A stretch of DNA of 14,344 nt. Origin: Bacteroidetes bacterium UBA2322. GTDB taxonomy: Bacteria > Bacteroidota > Bacteroidia > Chitinophagales > UBA2359. The notes under the pieces were generated by a model. That model saw only the letters and a list, made by a program, of their open reading frames with translations, ran no database searches and was not told the origin of the DNA. Position 1 is the first letter of the stretch. Every line of letters begins with the position of its first letter. Below are positions 6,986 to 13,738 of this stretch, in pieces. The position numbers and the translations under genes are program-made. The DNA lies in assembly GCA_002345145.1 (NCBI GenBank), contig DDVC01000066.1, positions 586 to 14,929 of the forward strand, given 5' to 3'.

Positions 6986-8566
6986 TTAATCGGGCTTCTT
7001 TTTTTGGTAAAGCTGCATGGTTATCCAAAGGTGGTTAAAAGAAGCTATCGGTATAAAATCGGAATATAAAAGGGTTAACTCTTTGGCGTTAAAATCGTTG
7101 CTTACGTTGGCGTATAATACGTAGTTGCAGGTTTGGAGGGTTTGGTTGGTAAAGGCGGTAAGTTGCAGGTTGTTTACCTCTGTAAGGTGGGTATGCCGGG
7201 CGCCGCTTACCATAGGAAACTCGGTACAAATTTGTTGCGGGGGTATGCCTTGTTGTATGATGTATTTATTGGCGGCATTTTTAGCGGCAAAATAGGGCAG
7301 GCAGGCAAGGGTGGCGTCCCAGCCGTTGGCAATGGGGGAGGGGTAGAGCCAAAAATGACCGCTGATTAAAAAAACTACTGCCCCCAGCGTTATTGGTTTT
7401 ACCCCTTTTGGGCTCATTACCTTGCCGGTAAGCAGTAAAAATACGGGTATTACTAAGGCATAAAACGGCATAAAATAGCGGTGCATCAGGGGCATTTGTC
7501 TAAATACCAAAAAGGGTAAAAAACATAACAACAGCGTAAAAACCAGCGCCATGTATTGTTTTTGGGCAGCGCTGAATGGGGTAAGGATGCCCTCTAACCA
7601 TCGGGATAATGAGCAGAGCCCATTTGTGCTATCTTGCCTATCATTGCCGTAGGTAAACTCACCGCTTCTTTGAGGGGGGGCAGGGGGGGAGCTTTTGCGA
7701 TTCTGTCGCCATAAATAAACCAAACACCCGCCTGTAACCACATACATATACACCCTGCCTTGGTCTATTAACCGCCAAATACAAACTATGGCATTTTTTA
7801 CCATAAACAAGATACCCGCTTTTTGGTAGTGGTGCCACCAGTGCCGGTAGGTGTGGTTTTCTACCAAAAAACCGGTGTGGTGGTAATGATACAGTAACCA
7901 ACCCGCGCTAACCAATAACGCCGGTATGTAATAAGGTAGGAGCCCTGTTAGCCTTGCCCACCAACTTTGTTGCTTGGCATGGGGGTACAGCAGTAAATGA
8001 CCTATGCCTATGCCGGCGCACAAAATCATACCCCGCAAACTAACCAAACACAGTAGTGGCAACATAAGGGCTACCAAGCGCCTATTGCCCGATATTACCC
8101 CATACACCGCCCATAAAAAAAAGCAAAGCAAAGCCACATCGGCGCCGCCCACTATGCTTTGGGCAAGCAAGGCGGGGTCGGCAAGCAAGAGCAGCAGGGC
8201 GGCTGCCAACCCGTAGCCATGCAGCAGCCTTTTGGCTATGCCCCAATAAGCCCACACTATGCCCCATAAAAATGGTAACACCGCCAAATGACTTACCCAT
8301 AATGTTTTACCAAACACCTTCCATTGCAAGGCTAAGTAGTAAGCAAACAAGAGCGGATGACCCGCATCTATGGGCAAGGGCAACAAAAAATTACCCCACC
8401 CGTTTTGGTAAAAATGGTCGGCATATTTAGAGCCAAGCAGCACATTATCCCAAAAAAACGGAATCTGCCCCCATACCGCCACCCAGCAGGCATAAAAACC
8501 ACAACCAACTATGGGCAACAAACCGCTGCCGGCAAACAACAAAAAAGGGGAACTAACCGGTTTCAT
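6986..8566 (-). CDS. GT-C-type integral membrane glycosyltransferase (PMT/ArnT-like)
   Basis: A 526-residue polytopic membrane protein. I start at the ATG at 8566; an upstream in-frame GTG at 8638 would add 24 residues, but a -7-like element lies between the two, favouring the ATG. About ten hydrophobic spans are visible. The first span is followed by a loop with F-F-W-D-N (D40), then A-G-H-P-L-L-F-A-Y-Y-L-A-L (68-80) and K-V-F-G, the pattern of GT-C enzymes that use polyprenyl-phosphate sugars; D40 is a candidate catalytic Asp. The last ~120 residues are mostly soluble. The exact sugar and acceptor cannot be read from the sequence. A hydrophilic stretch near residues 285-330 contains S-S-P-P-A-P-P-Q encoded by two C7 tracts (7674-7689), which could slip and shift the frame. 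The gene is divergent from yajC and convergent with the kinase gene. Confidence 0.8.
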   Translation of the reverse strand: MKPVSSPFLLFAGSGLLPIVGCGFYACWVAVWGQIPFFWDNVLLGSKYADHFYQNGWGNFLLPLPIDAGHPLLFAYYLALQWKVFGKTLWVSHLAVLPFLWGIVWAYWGIAKRLLHGYGLAAALLLLLADPALLAQSIVGGADVALLCFFLWAVYGVISGNRRLVALMLPLLCLVSLRGMILCAGIGIGHLLLYPHAKQQSWWARLTGLLPYYIPALLVSAGWLLYHYHHTGFLVENHTYRHWWHHYQKAGILFMVKNAIVCIWRLIDQGRVYMYVVTGGCLVYLWRQNRKSSPPAPPQRSGEFTYGNDRQDSTNGLCSLSRWLEGILTPFSAAQKQYMALVFTLLLCFLPFLVFRQMPLMHRYFMPFYALVIPVFLLLTGKVMSPKGVKPITLGAVVFLISGHFWLYPSPIANGWDATLACLPYFAAKNAANKYIIQQGIPPQQICTEFPMVSGARHTHLTEVNNLQLTAFTNQTLQTCNYVLYANVSNDFNAKELTLLYSDFIPIASFNHLWITMQLYQKKKPD

Positions 8567-8589
8567 ACAAAAAAGGGTAACAAAACGCC

Positions 8590-8597
8590 GCAAAATA
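8590..8597 (-). promoter_or_regulatory. Putative -7 element of the glycosyltransferase gene
   Basis: On the minus strand this reads TATTTTGC followed by GGC, 24 bases before the ATG at 8566. It is part of the divergent intergenic region shared with yajC and helps decide the start codon. Confidence 0.35.
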
Positions 8598-8675
8598 CAG
8601 CTAATAAACCACAACCCATAAAACAAAACCAACCGCACAAGCGCTGTTAGCCATGCTGCAAACCATTTTTTTACC

Positions 8676-8683
8676 TATTTTTG
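8676..8683 (+). promoter_or_regulatory. Putative -7 element of yajC
   Basis: TATTTTTG followed by CCC, a full match to TAnnTTTG, 26 bases before the yajC ATG. No clear -33 element. Confidence 0.5.
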
Positions 8684-8709
8684 CCCTGTAAAAACAAAAA
8701 AACGTTATT

Positions 8710-9069
8710 ATGTTACTAAACATGCTCATTCTGTTAATGGGTAGTCCGGCAAACGGACAGCCCAATCCCTCTGCACATTTGTTCTTAATTGCCGGCATTT
8801 TTGTTATCATGTACTTTTTCATGATTCGCCCCCAAAGCAAAAAAGCCAACGAACAGCGCGATTTTATTGCCAATTTACAAAAGGGCGATAAAGTAGTAAC
8901 CATAGGCGGCATACATGGTAAAATACTCCGCACCGATGAAACCAGCGTACTCCTTGAAATAGATACCAATACCAAAATAAGGGTAGAACGCAGCGCCATA
9001 TCGGTAGAATATACAAAGGCAGCACGTACACAAACCACAGCCGGCGAAGAAAAAGAATCTACTAAGTAA
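8710..9069 (+). CDS. yajC: YajC, Sec translocase auxiliary subunit
   Basis: A 119-residue protein with the typical YajC layout: a short N-terminal part, one membrane span at about 23-39, then F-F-M-I-R-P-Q-S-K-K (36-45) and the conserved cytoplasmic block G-D-K-V-V-T-I-G-G-I-H-G-K-I (59-72), ending in a charged tail. YajC associates with SecDF-YidC at the inner membrane and assists protein export and insertion; it is usually not essential. It begins a forward run with a YbbR-like gene and a nucleotidyltransferase gene. secD/secF are not in the window. A second in-frame ATG four codons downstream is possible, but the first is closer to the -7 element. A palindromic repeat follows the stop codon and may limit read-through into the next gene. 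Confidence 0.96.
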   Translation: MLLNMLILLMGSPANGQPNPSAHLFLIAGIFVIMYFFMIRPQSKKANEQRDFIANLQKGDKVVTIGGIHGKILRTDETSVLLEIDTNTKIRVERSAISVEYTKAARTQTTAGEEKESTK

Positions 9070-9086
9070 AACCCTGTTTTTGGGTA

Positions 9087-9119
9087 AAACCTTATAGGTT
9101 TTCAAAACCTATAAGGTTT
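9087..9119. repeat. 33-base palindromic repeat, copy 2
   Basis: Both 16-base arms are identical to those at 6932-6964 (arms 9087-9102 and 9104-9119, centre C instead of T). It lies in the 84-base spacer between yajC and the ybbR-like gene. A long hairpin here could stop transcription or stabilise the upstream message; no T-run follows, so it is not a standard terminator. Confidence 0.8.
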
Positions 9120-9153
9120 ATAATTTATACTTACATTATCCATTATCCCTTAA

Positions 9154-10077
9154 ATGACCCTTCAAGACAGAATAGTATTACCGCTTAGTATGCTGGCTGC
9201 TGCCTTGTTGTGGTTATTTATATCTTTATCACAAACCTACACCACAGAGGTAAGCATACCGGTAACGTTTACCAATTTACCCGATGACAAGGCGCTGCTG
9301 CAACCCCTGCCCAATAAAATGGACATGTTTGTGCGCAGCCAAGGAGCTTATTTGGTTTGGTATTTTACCTTTAAAAACATGCGTTTGCAGATAGACTACC
9401 GCCTGCAACCCGCCAGCCGCATACCCGCCATAAACTACCTGCGTACCCTGCAACAACAAATGCCCCGTGTAGAAATTACAGACATTAAACCCGATACCAT
9501 TTACTTTAATTTTGACAAAAAATCGGAAAAATTAGCGCCGGTTAAAATGCGCTACGATATAACCACCAATCCCGCCTTTGACCTTAAAACCGTTACCGCT
9601 AATCCCGATACTATTTTAGTTGTAGGTCCGGCATCGGTAGTAGATACCATTAAATACTGGCAAACCGAGCAAATTACCTACCGCGATATTAAACAAACTT
9701 ACGAAGGCGTAATAGCCCTTGCCAAGCCCCCAATGCCCACGCTGACCATTAGCGCCAATGCGGTAAAATACAAGGTAACCGTAGAAGAATTTACCGAAAA
9801 AACCCTGTCTATACCCATCGAAAAACTAAATGTACCCCCCAGGGCATCGGTATTTATTTACCCCCAAAACGCCAATGTTATTTTTCAGGTAGGCATTAGC
9901 GAGTTTGAGCAAATAGAACCCTACTACTTTAAAATTGCAGCCGATTTTACCGGCATAAACCTGCAAATCGATAAACGCGTGCCCCTTAAACTGATAGAAA
10001 AACCCATAAACGTGCGAAACATTCGCATTTCGCCCAAAATGGCAGAGTTTATGATAATGGGTAATACCGCCAAATAA
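9154..10077 (+). CDS. YbbR/CdaR-like membrane-anchored protein
   Basis: A 307-residue protein with an N-terminal membrane span at about 7-26 (rich in Leu, Ala, Trp, Phe), followed by L-S-Q-T-Y-T-T-E-V-S-I-P-V and then beta-rich repeats, the arrangement of YbbR-domain proteins. In Firmicutes, YbbR (CdaR) regulates a diadenylate cyclase; in Bacteroidota this relative typically lies next to yajC and its role is not established. The bulk of the protein should lie outside the cytoplasmic membrane. Recurrent blocks such as K-P-D-T-I-Y-F-N-F and N-P-D-T-I-L-V-V-G-P mark repeat boundaries. The next gene starts 15 bases after its stop codon, so they are probably co-transcribed. Identification rests on the anchor, the repeat pattern and the yajC neighbour; I could not compare it with a profile. 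Confidence 0.82.
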   Translation: MTLQDRIVLPLSMLAAALLWLFISLSQTYTTEVSIPVTFTNLPDDKALLQPLPNKMDMFVRSQGAYLVWYFTFKNMRLQIDYRLQPASRIPAINYLRTLQQQMPRVEITDIKPDTIYFNFDKKSEKLAPVKMRYDITTNPAFDLKTVTANPDTILVVGPASVVDTIKYWQTEQITYRDIKQTYEGVIALAKPPMPTLTISANAVKYKVTVEEFTEKTLSIPIEKLNVPPRASVFIYPQNANVIFQVGISEFEQIEPYYFKIAADFTGINLQIDKRVPLKLIEKPINVRNIRISPKMAEFMIMGNTAK

Positions 10078-10092
10078 CCACCCCCGCCACCC

Positions 10093-10830
10093 ATGCTTAC
10101 CAAAGCCCTCATTTTTGCCGCCGGTTTGGGCACAAGGCTGCAACCCCTTACCCTCACCACCCCCAAAGCGCTGGTAACAGTAGCCGGTAAAACCCTCTTA
10201 GAGCATCAGTTGCTAAAACTAAAACAGGCAGGTTTTACACACGTGGTTATAAACATACACCACTTAGCGCAGCAAATTGTGGACTTTGTGCGCCAAAACA
10301 ACCATTTTGGGCTAACCATTCATTTTTCTGACGAAACCCAACAACTCCTTGATACCGGCGGCGGATTGGTACACGCCGCACCATGGCTGCAAGGAAACCA
10401 CCCCTTTTTAGTATGCAATGCCGATATATTATCGGATATAAACCTTAACCAATTTTACCAATTCCACCGTTTACAGCCCGATTGCCCCTTAGCTACTTTG
10501 GCAGTGCAGCAGCGCGCCTCTGCCCGCCAACTGCTTTTTAACCAACAACTCCGCCTCTGCGGTTGGCAAAACATAAACACAGGCAAGGTAAAACTTGCCC
10601 AGCCTTGCCCACAACCAATGCCCTTTGCTTTTAGCGGGTTTCATATTATAGAACCTGCCATTTTTGCACTCGCCCCCACATCGGGCGCATTTTCTATCAT
10701 TGACCTCTACCTCCAATTAGCCGCCGCCCAACCCATTGCCGCCTTTGTGCACCAACCCCGCCGCTGGTTTGATGTAGGCACGCCCCAAGCCCTGCAAACA
10801 GCAAACAAGGTTTGGGCACAAGAAGGGTAA
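10093..10830 (+). CDS. MurU-like sugar-1-phosphate nucleotidyltransferase
   Basis: A 245-residue NTP-transferase. The N-terminal signature F-A-A-G-L-G-T-R-L-Q-P-L-T...T-P-K-A-L spans 8-27 (nucleotide loop, K25), with D-T-G-G-G at 87-91, the metal-binding N-A-D at 109-111 and W-F-D-V-G-T-P at 225-231 (second metal Asp, D227). Length and motifs match MurU, which makes UDP-MurNAc from MurNAc-1-phosphate in peptidoglycan recycling, and related mannose-1-phosphate or heptose-1-phosphate enzymes; the substrate is not fixed by the sequence. It probably belongs to an operon with the ybbR-like gene 15 bases upstream. Its final codons are oddly duplicated: a 25-base stretch ending just before the last three codons recurs behind the endonuclease gene, where the same frame would encode an alternative end (T-A-N-K-V-W-A-Q-G-E-G-E-H). 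The present C-terminus may thus have been supplied by the inserted cassette. Confidence 0.87.
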   Translation: MLTKALIFAAGLGTRLQPLTLTTPKALVTVAGKTLLEHQLLKLKQAGFTHVVINIHHLAQQIVDFVRQNNHFGLTIHFSDETQQLLDTGGGLVHAAPWLQGNHPFLVCNADILSDINLNQFYQFHRLQPDCPLATLAVQQRASARQLLFNQQLRLCGWQNINTGKVKLAQPCPQPMPFAFSGFHIIEPAIFALAPTSGAFSIIDLYLQLAAAQPIAAFVHQPRRWFDVGTPQALQTANKVWAQEG

Positions 10831-10881
10831 AACCATTATAATAGCTTCCTCTTTTATTAAATTTGGTTGAAAGAGGAGGGT
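10796..10881 (+). repeat. Left direct repeat of the cassette (gene end plus hairpin)
   Basis: The first 25 bases match 12960-12984 perfectly and are coding; the rest is an imperfect match. It contains a 12-base-pair stem with two G-T wobbles (10845-10856 with 10868-10879) around a loop close to TTAAATTTGGT. The hairpin may end transcription of the nucleotidyltransferase operon, although no T-run follows. Confidence 0.75.
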
Positions 10882-10926
10882 GGTAAAATGAAAACGAAAT
10901 CAACTAAAAAGTTAGCTGAAAGATTG

Positions 10927-10934
10927 TAACTTCG
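10927..10934 (+). promoter_or_regulatory. Putative -7 element of the methyltransferase gene
   Basis: TAACTTCG followed by CCCC, one base away from TAnnTTTG, 17 bases before the ATG; this would give a leader of roughly ten bases. It suggests the cassette carries its own promoter. Confidence 0.35.
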
Positions 10935-10951
10935 CCCCAAACTAATTTACT

Positions 10952-11833
10952 ATGCAAAAATTTGGAACAGAATATCATACAATTATTTTAGGAGATGCCT
11001 TACAAACCCTAAAAACAGAAGTGAAAAACAACTCAATTGATTTGATTTTTGCAGACCCTCCATATAATATAGGTAAAAATTTTAACGGTCATAAAGATAA
11101 ATGGAGCAATGACGAAAGTTATGTAGAATGGTGTTATGAATGGCTGTCGCTTTGTATAGATAAATTGAAGCCCAACGGCAGTTTTTATGTTATGACCTCT
11201 ACGCAATTTATGCCTTATTTCGACCTCTTTTTGAGGAATAAGTTGACAATTTTGTCAAGGATTGTTTGGTACTATGATAGTTCGGGGGTGCAAGCCAAAA
11301 AATTTTACGGTTCAATGTATGAGCCTATCCTCTTTTGTGTAAAAGACCCCAATAATTATGTTTTCAATTCCGATGCTATATTAGTAGAAGCCAAAACAGG
11401 CTCAAAACGCAAACTGATTGATTACAGAAAAAATCCGCCACAGGTTTACAATTCCGAAAAAATTCCGGGAAACGTATGGGAATTTCCGAGAGTGCGTTAT
11501 AGAATGGAAGAATACGAAAACCACCCCACACAAAAACCGATAAGCCTTTTGGAAAGAATAATAAAAGCAAGCTCAAACGAAGGAGCCACTATTTTAGACC
11601 CGTTTTCGGGAACATTTACAACTTCGTTTGTGGCAAAATCTCTTGACAGAAAATCAATAGGCATTGAACTGCAAGACGAATATGTAAAAATAGGATTAAG
11701 ACGTTTGGGCTTGGCAACTGAGTTCAAGGGCGAAACGCTCCAAAAACCTCTAAAAACTTACGAAACAAATAAAATTCAAGCATCACATTCTTTAACGCTT
11801 TTTGAACCCGATGGAACATACCTTCACGAGTAA
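10952..11833 (+). CDS. YhdJ-like adenine-specific DNA methyltransferase (modification subunit)
   Basis: A 293-residue N6-adenine DNA methyltransferase of the beta order: the catalytic motif D-P-P-Y is at 35-38 and the AdoMet motif D-P-F-S-G-T-F-T-T-S comes later at 216-225, followed by G-I-E-L at 237-240. H-P-T-Q-K-P is at 191-196. From memory the sequence is strikingly close to E. coli YhdJ: I-F-A-D-P-P-Y-N-I-G-K-N-F, Y-D-S-S-G-V-Q-A-K-K, A-I-L-V-E-A-K-T-G-S, D-Y-R-K-N-P-P-Q and P-R-V-R-Y are all shared. YhdJ methylates ATGCAT, so that is the predicted site. YhdJ is a solitary enzyme in E. coli, whereas this one overlaps the next gene by 23 bases, as expected for a restriction-modification pair. 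Base composition is distinctly A+T-rich relative to upstream genes, which suggests transfer. Function is confident; the recognition sequence is inference. Confidence 0.94.
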   Translation: MQKFGTEYHTIILGDALQTLKTEVKNNSIDLIFADPPYNIGKNFNGHKDKWSNDESYVEWCYEWLSLCIDKLKPNGSFYVMTSTQFMPYFDLFLRNKLTILSRIVWYYDSSGVQAKKFYGSMYEPILFCVKDPNNYVFNSDAILVEAKTGSKRKLIDYRKNPPQVYNSEKIPGNVWEFPRVRYRMEEYENHPTQKPISLLERIIKASSNEGATILDPFSGTFTTSFVAKSLDRKSIGIELQDEYVKIGLRRLGLATEFKGETLQKPLKTYETNKIQASHSLTLFEPDGTYLHE

Positions 11834-12959
11834 AATACAGGAAATAGCTAAGAAACATTTTGGAGATTTGTTTAACGATGTTTTTGAACGCAGTTTATTA
11901 TTGCAATATCTCAATCATAAAACCAAGTCTGCAAATAAAGGTTCTAAATCTCGTGGCAGTTTTGCCAATTTATACGCTGTTTATGTTCTTGTTGAGGATT
12001 ATTTGAAGAATAAATTTGATGAAACAGGAGAGTATTCAAAATATGAAGGTGCAGAATACTCAAAACTATTTACTAGACAAAGAGAATTACCCTTTGGCGG
12101 AAAACTGCAAAATCATGCTTTGAATAATAGGATGAAGGCAGAATTTAAAAAGTTTTTCCCGAGTAGTGAATTTGAGCCCATATTAAGAAACCTTAAAACT
12201 AACCGCTACTGGATTAATGAGAATCTCTTAAAAGTAAGCATTGGAAAGGATTGTTTTAATATAGCCCATGCTTTAATTGAAATAATTGATGCTTATGTAG
12301 TAACCAAACAAGACGCTTTTCAGAATTTCATTAAAGCATGTGAAAAACTTCAAGATATTGAAAATCAGCAATCCGAAAAAGTAGAAGAGTTTATTTTAGG
12401 ACTACTTGCACCAAATGTTGATGCCCGACTGTTTGAAATTGTAAGTTTTGCCATTCTAAAAAACTACTATCAGGAAAAGGTTATTTTTTGGGGCTTTGCT
12501 ACCAAGCCCGAAAATTTTGCTACTGTTCACAAAGTAAATAGAGATTATCTGAAACTCTACAAAACAGGAAGGACAAACGCAAATGGCGGTGGAATTGATT
12601 TTGTTATGAAACCATTAGGGCGTTTTTTTCAAGTAACAGAAACTCTCAACTTTAAAAAGTACTTTCTTGATATTGACAAAATTGAAAAATATCCTATTAC
12701 ATTTGTTGTGAAATCATCTGAAAGTATTGAAAATTTGCTTGTAAAAATAAGAACAAATGCTCTTAAATCTTACGGAATTGAGGCAATAGTTGAGGAATAT
12801 ATGAACTGCATAGAAGAATTAATAAGTATTCCTGTTTTGGCACAACGTTTTAAGGAGGTGGAAAGGCAAGGAAAATTACACGAGATTTTAGCAGAAATAA
12901 TTAAACAAAGCAAGGTTGAGTTTAACTTTTTAGAGGAAGAAGAGGAGAACGAAGAATAA
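11811..12959 (+). CDS. Probable type II restriction endonuclease partnered with the YhdJ-like methyltransferase
   Basis: A 382-residue soluble protein. I start it at the ATG at 11811, which overlaps the methyltransferase end by 23 bases; an in-frame TTG nine bases earlier is less likely. No standard signature is complete, but a PD-(D/E)XK-like nuclease core can be proposed: E209 in a helix (R-L-F-E-I-V-S-F-A-I-L-K), then K-T-G-R-T-N-A-N-G-G-G-I-D-F (D263), then F-F-Q-V-T-E-T (Q274, E277). The usual E-x-K lysine is not in its normal place. The last part is helical and ends in a strongly acidic tail. The main support for the role is translational overlap with the methyltransferase, shared low G+C, and containment inside the same direct repeats. 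If it is the cognate nuclease, it should cut ATGCAT when unmethylated (inference). The alternative is another type of methyltransferase-linked accessory protein. Confidence 0.72.
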   Translation: MEHTFTSKIQEIAKKHFGDLFNDVFERSLLLQYLNHKTKSANKGSKSRGSFANLYAVYVLVEDYLKNKFDETGEYSKYEGAEYSKLFTRQRELPFGGKLQNHALNNRMKAEFKKFFPSSEFEPILRNLKTNRYWINENLLKVSIGKDCFNIAHALIEIIDAYVVTKQDAFQNFIKACEKLQDIENQQSEKVEEFILGLLAPNVDARLFEIVSFAILKNYYQEKVIFWGFATKPENFATVHKVNRDYLKLYKTGRTNANGGGIDFVMKPLGRFFQVTETLNFKKYFLDIDKIEKYPITFVVKSSESIENLLVKIRTNALKSYGIEAIVEEYMNCIEELISIPVLAQRFKEVERQGKLHEILAEIIKQSKVEFNFLEEEEENEE

Positions 12960-13044
12960 AAACAGCAAACAAGGTTTGGGCACAGGGGGAGGGTGAGCAT
13001 TAAAATAACTCCTCTTTTAGTAAATTTGGTTAAAAGAGGAGGGT
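12960..13044 (+). repeat. Right direct repeat of the cassette (orphan gene end plus hairpin)
   Basis: A perfect 25-base copy of the nucleotidyltransferase 3' end, then an imperfect continuation. In the same frame it would encode T-A-N-K-V-W-A-Q-G-E-G-E-H followed by a stop at 13001-13003. The hairpin has an 11-base perfect stem (13009-13019 with 13031-13041) and loop GTAAATTTGGT. It may be the ancestral end of the gene. Confidence 0.75.
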
Positions 13045-13126
13045 TATACCCATAAAAAAGGAACACAATACCGCCCTATTTATGCAGTTTTAATTTTTTT
13101 TGCTTTTTTTTGCTTATGCAGTAAAC

Positions 13127-13134
13127 TATATTTA
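13127..13134 (+). promoter_or_regulatory. Putative -7 element of the type II gene at 13192
   Basis: TATATTTA followed by CCC, about 57 bases before the ATG. T-rich sequence with two TTTTG-like runs lies upstream at 13098-13112, but spacing to either is not ideal. The leader resembles that of the paralogue at 405-896. Confidence 0.45.
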
Positions 13135-13191
13135 CCCTAATTTCGTTTTGTAGTCATAACGTTATTTCATAACTTCAAAATTTTAAAACCT

Positions 13192-13665
13192 ATGCCTTAC
13201 GCAAACCTTTCCGTTACCTTAACCCCTGCCGAAATTACCACGCTAAACGATGCCATTACCGCAATCAGAACCGTGCTTGACGGTAAAACGGTAAACCTTA
13301 CCCCCGAAGAGCGCTCCCAATTGTATAAAATGCGCAACAACCGCCTGTCGCTTGCCGAAATTGCCCTCGACCAAGCTAACAGCAACCCCAACTTAGTTCC
13401 GTCTTATATTAGCCTTACAGAGGCACAACGCGATATGGCTTATTATAAGCAACTAAGAACCTATATAAGCATACTGCAAAGCCTTTTAGAAACCTTAGAC
13501 GACACCCAAAAAGCAGTAGGCTCCGAAGTGCTTAAATTTTGCCTGCCCTATTACCAAAGCGTAAAACAAGCCGCACAACTTGCCGTACCCGGCACTACCA
13601 TCCTTTACGAAGAACTAAACCAATTTTTTGACCTGCCACCCCGCCCCGAAGAAGATACAGAATAA
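13192..13665 (+). CDS. Uncharacterised small paralogous family protein, type II
   Basis: A 157-residue protein, the close relative (about 54% identical, no gaps over 156 positions) of the minus-strand gene at 405-896. Shared blocks are MPYANL at 1-6, N-L-T-P-E-E-R at 35-41, L-Y-K-M-R-N at 44-49, L-V-P-S at 68-71, A-V-G-S-E-V-L at 108-114, V-P-G-T at 132-135 and F-F-D-L-P-P-R-P-E at 145-153. The least conserved stretch is 86-100, where only one of 15 residues matches. It lacks the Thr/Pro tail of the other copy. No signal peptide, membrane span or recognised domain. It has its own promoter-like element and ends 27 bases before a strong terminator, facing a type I gene. Function unknown; it is not clearly related to the adjacent restriction-modification cassette, since the same family occurs at the other end of the window. 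Confidence 0.88.
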   Translation: MPYANLSVTLTPAEITTLNDAITAIRTVLDGKTVNLTPEERSQLYKMRNNRLSLAEIALDQANSNPNLVPSYISLTEAQRDMAYYKQLRTYISILQSLLETLDDTQKAVGSEVLKFCLPYYQSVKQAAQLAVPGTTILYEELNQFFDLPPRPEEDTE

Positions 13666-13692
13666 AAAAAATCCACTGCCGTAGAGGCATTC

Positions 13693-13724
13693 AGGCGCTT
13701 ACCCCTTGGTAAGCGCCTTTTTTT
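13693..13724 (+). terminator. Intrinsic terminator of the type II gene at 13192
   Basis: An 11-base perfect stem (AGGCGCTTACC, 13693-13703, with 13708-13718), a 4-base loop CCTT, and a T7 run at 13718-13724. No T-run is available for the opposite strand, so it mainly serves the forward gene. Confidence 0.88.
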
Positions 13725-13738
13725 GTTTATACCCAAAT

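Larger units (their letters stand above)
10796..12984 (+). mobile_element. Restriction-modification cassette inserted at the 3' end of the nucleotidyltransferase gene
   Basis: The two restriction-modification genes are bounded by perfect 25-base direct repeats (10796-10820 and 12960-12984) made from the last codons of the upstream gene. Past each repeat, the sequences stay similar for about 60 more bases, including a hairpin. The interior is much richer in A+T: one counted line (11041-11100) has 16 G/C of 60, against 37 of 60 at 10501-10560 in the host gene. No integrase or transposase is present. Gain by insertion with target duplication, or by site-specific integration with help in trans, is inference. 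Confidence 0.6.

Noticed and set aside
8567..8638. Extended N-terminus of the glycosyltransferase from the GTG at 8638
   Set aside because: A -7-like element lies inside this stretch and the ATG at 8566 gives a normal first membrane span.
8601..9038. Reverse open frame of 145 codons over yajC
   Set aside because: Antisense to yajC, which has clear family motifs.
12962..13003. A real short gene from the right direct repeat (TANKVWAQGEGEH)
   Set aside because: It has no start codon; it is best read as an orphan gene end left by the cassette insertion.
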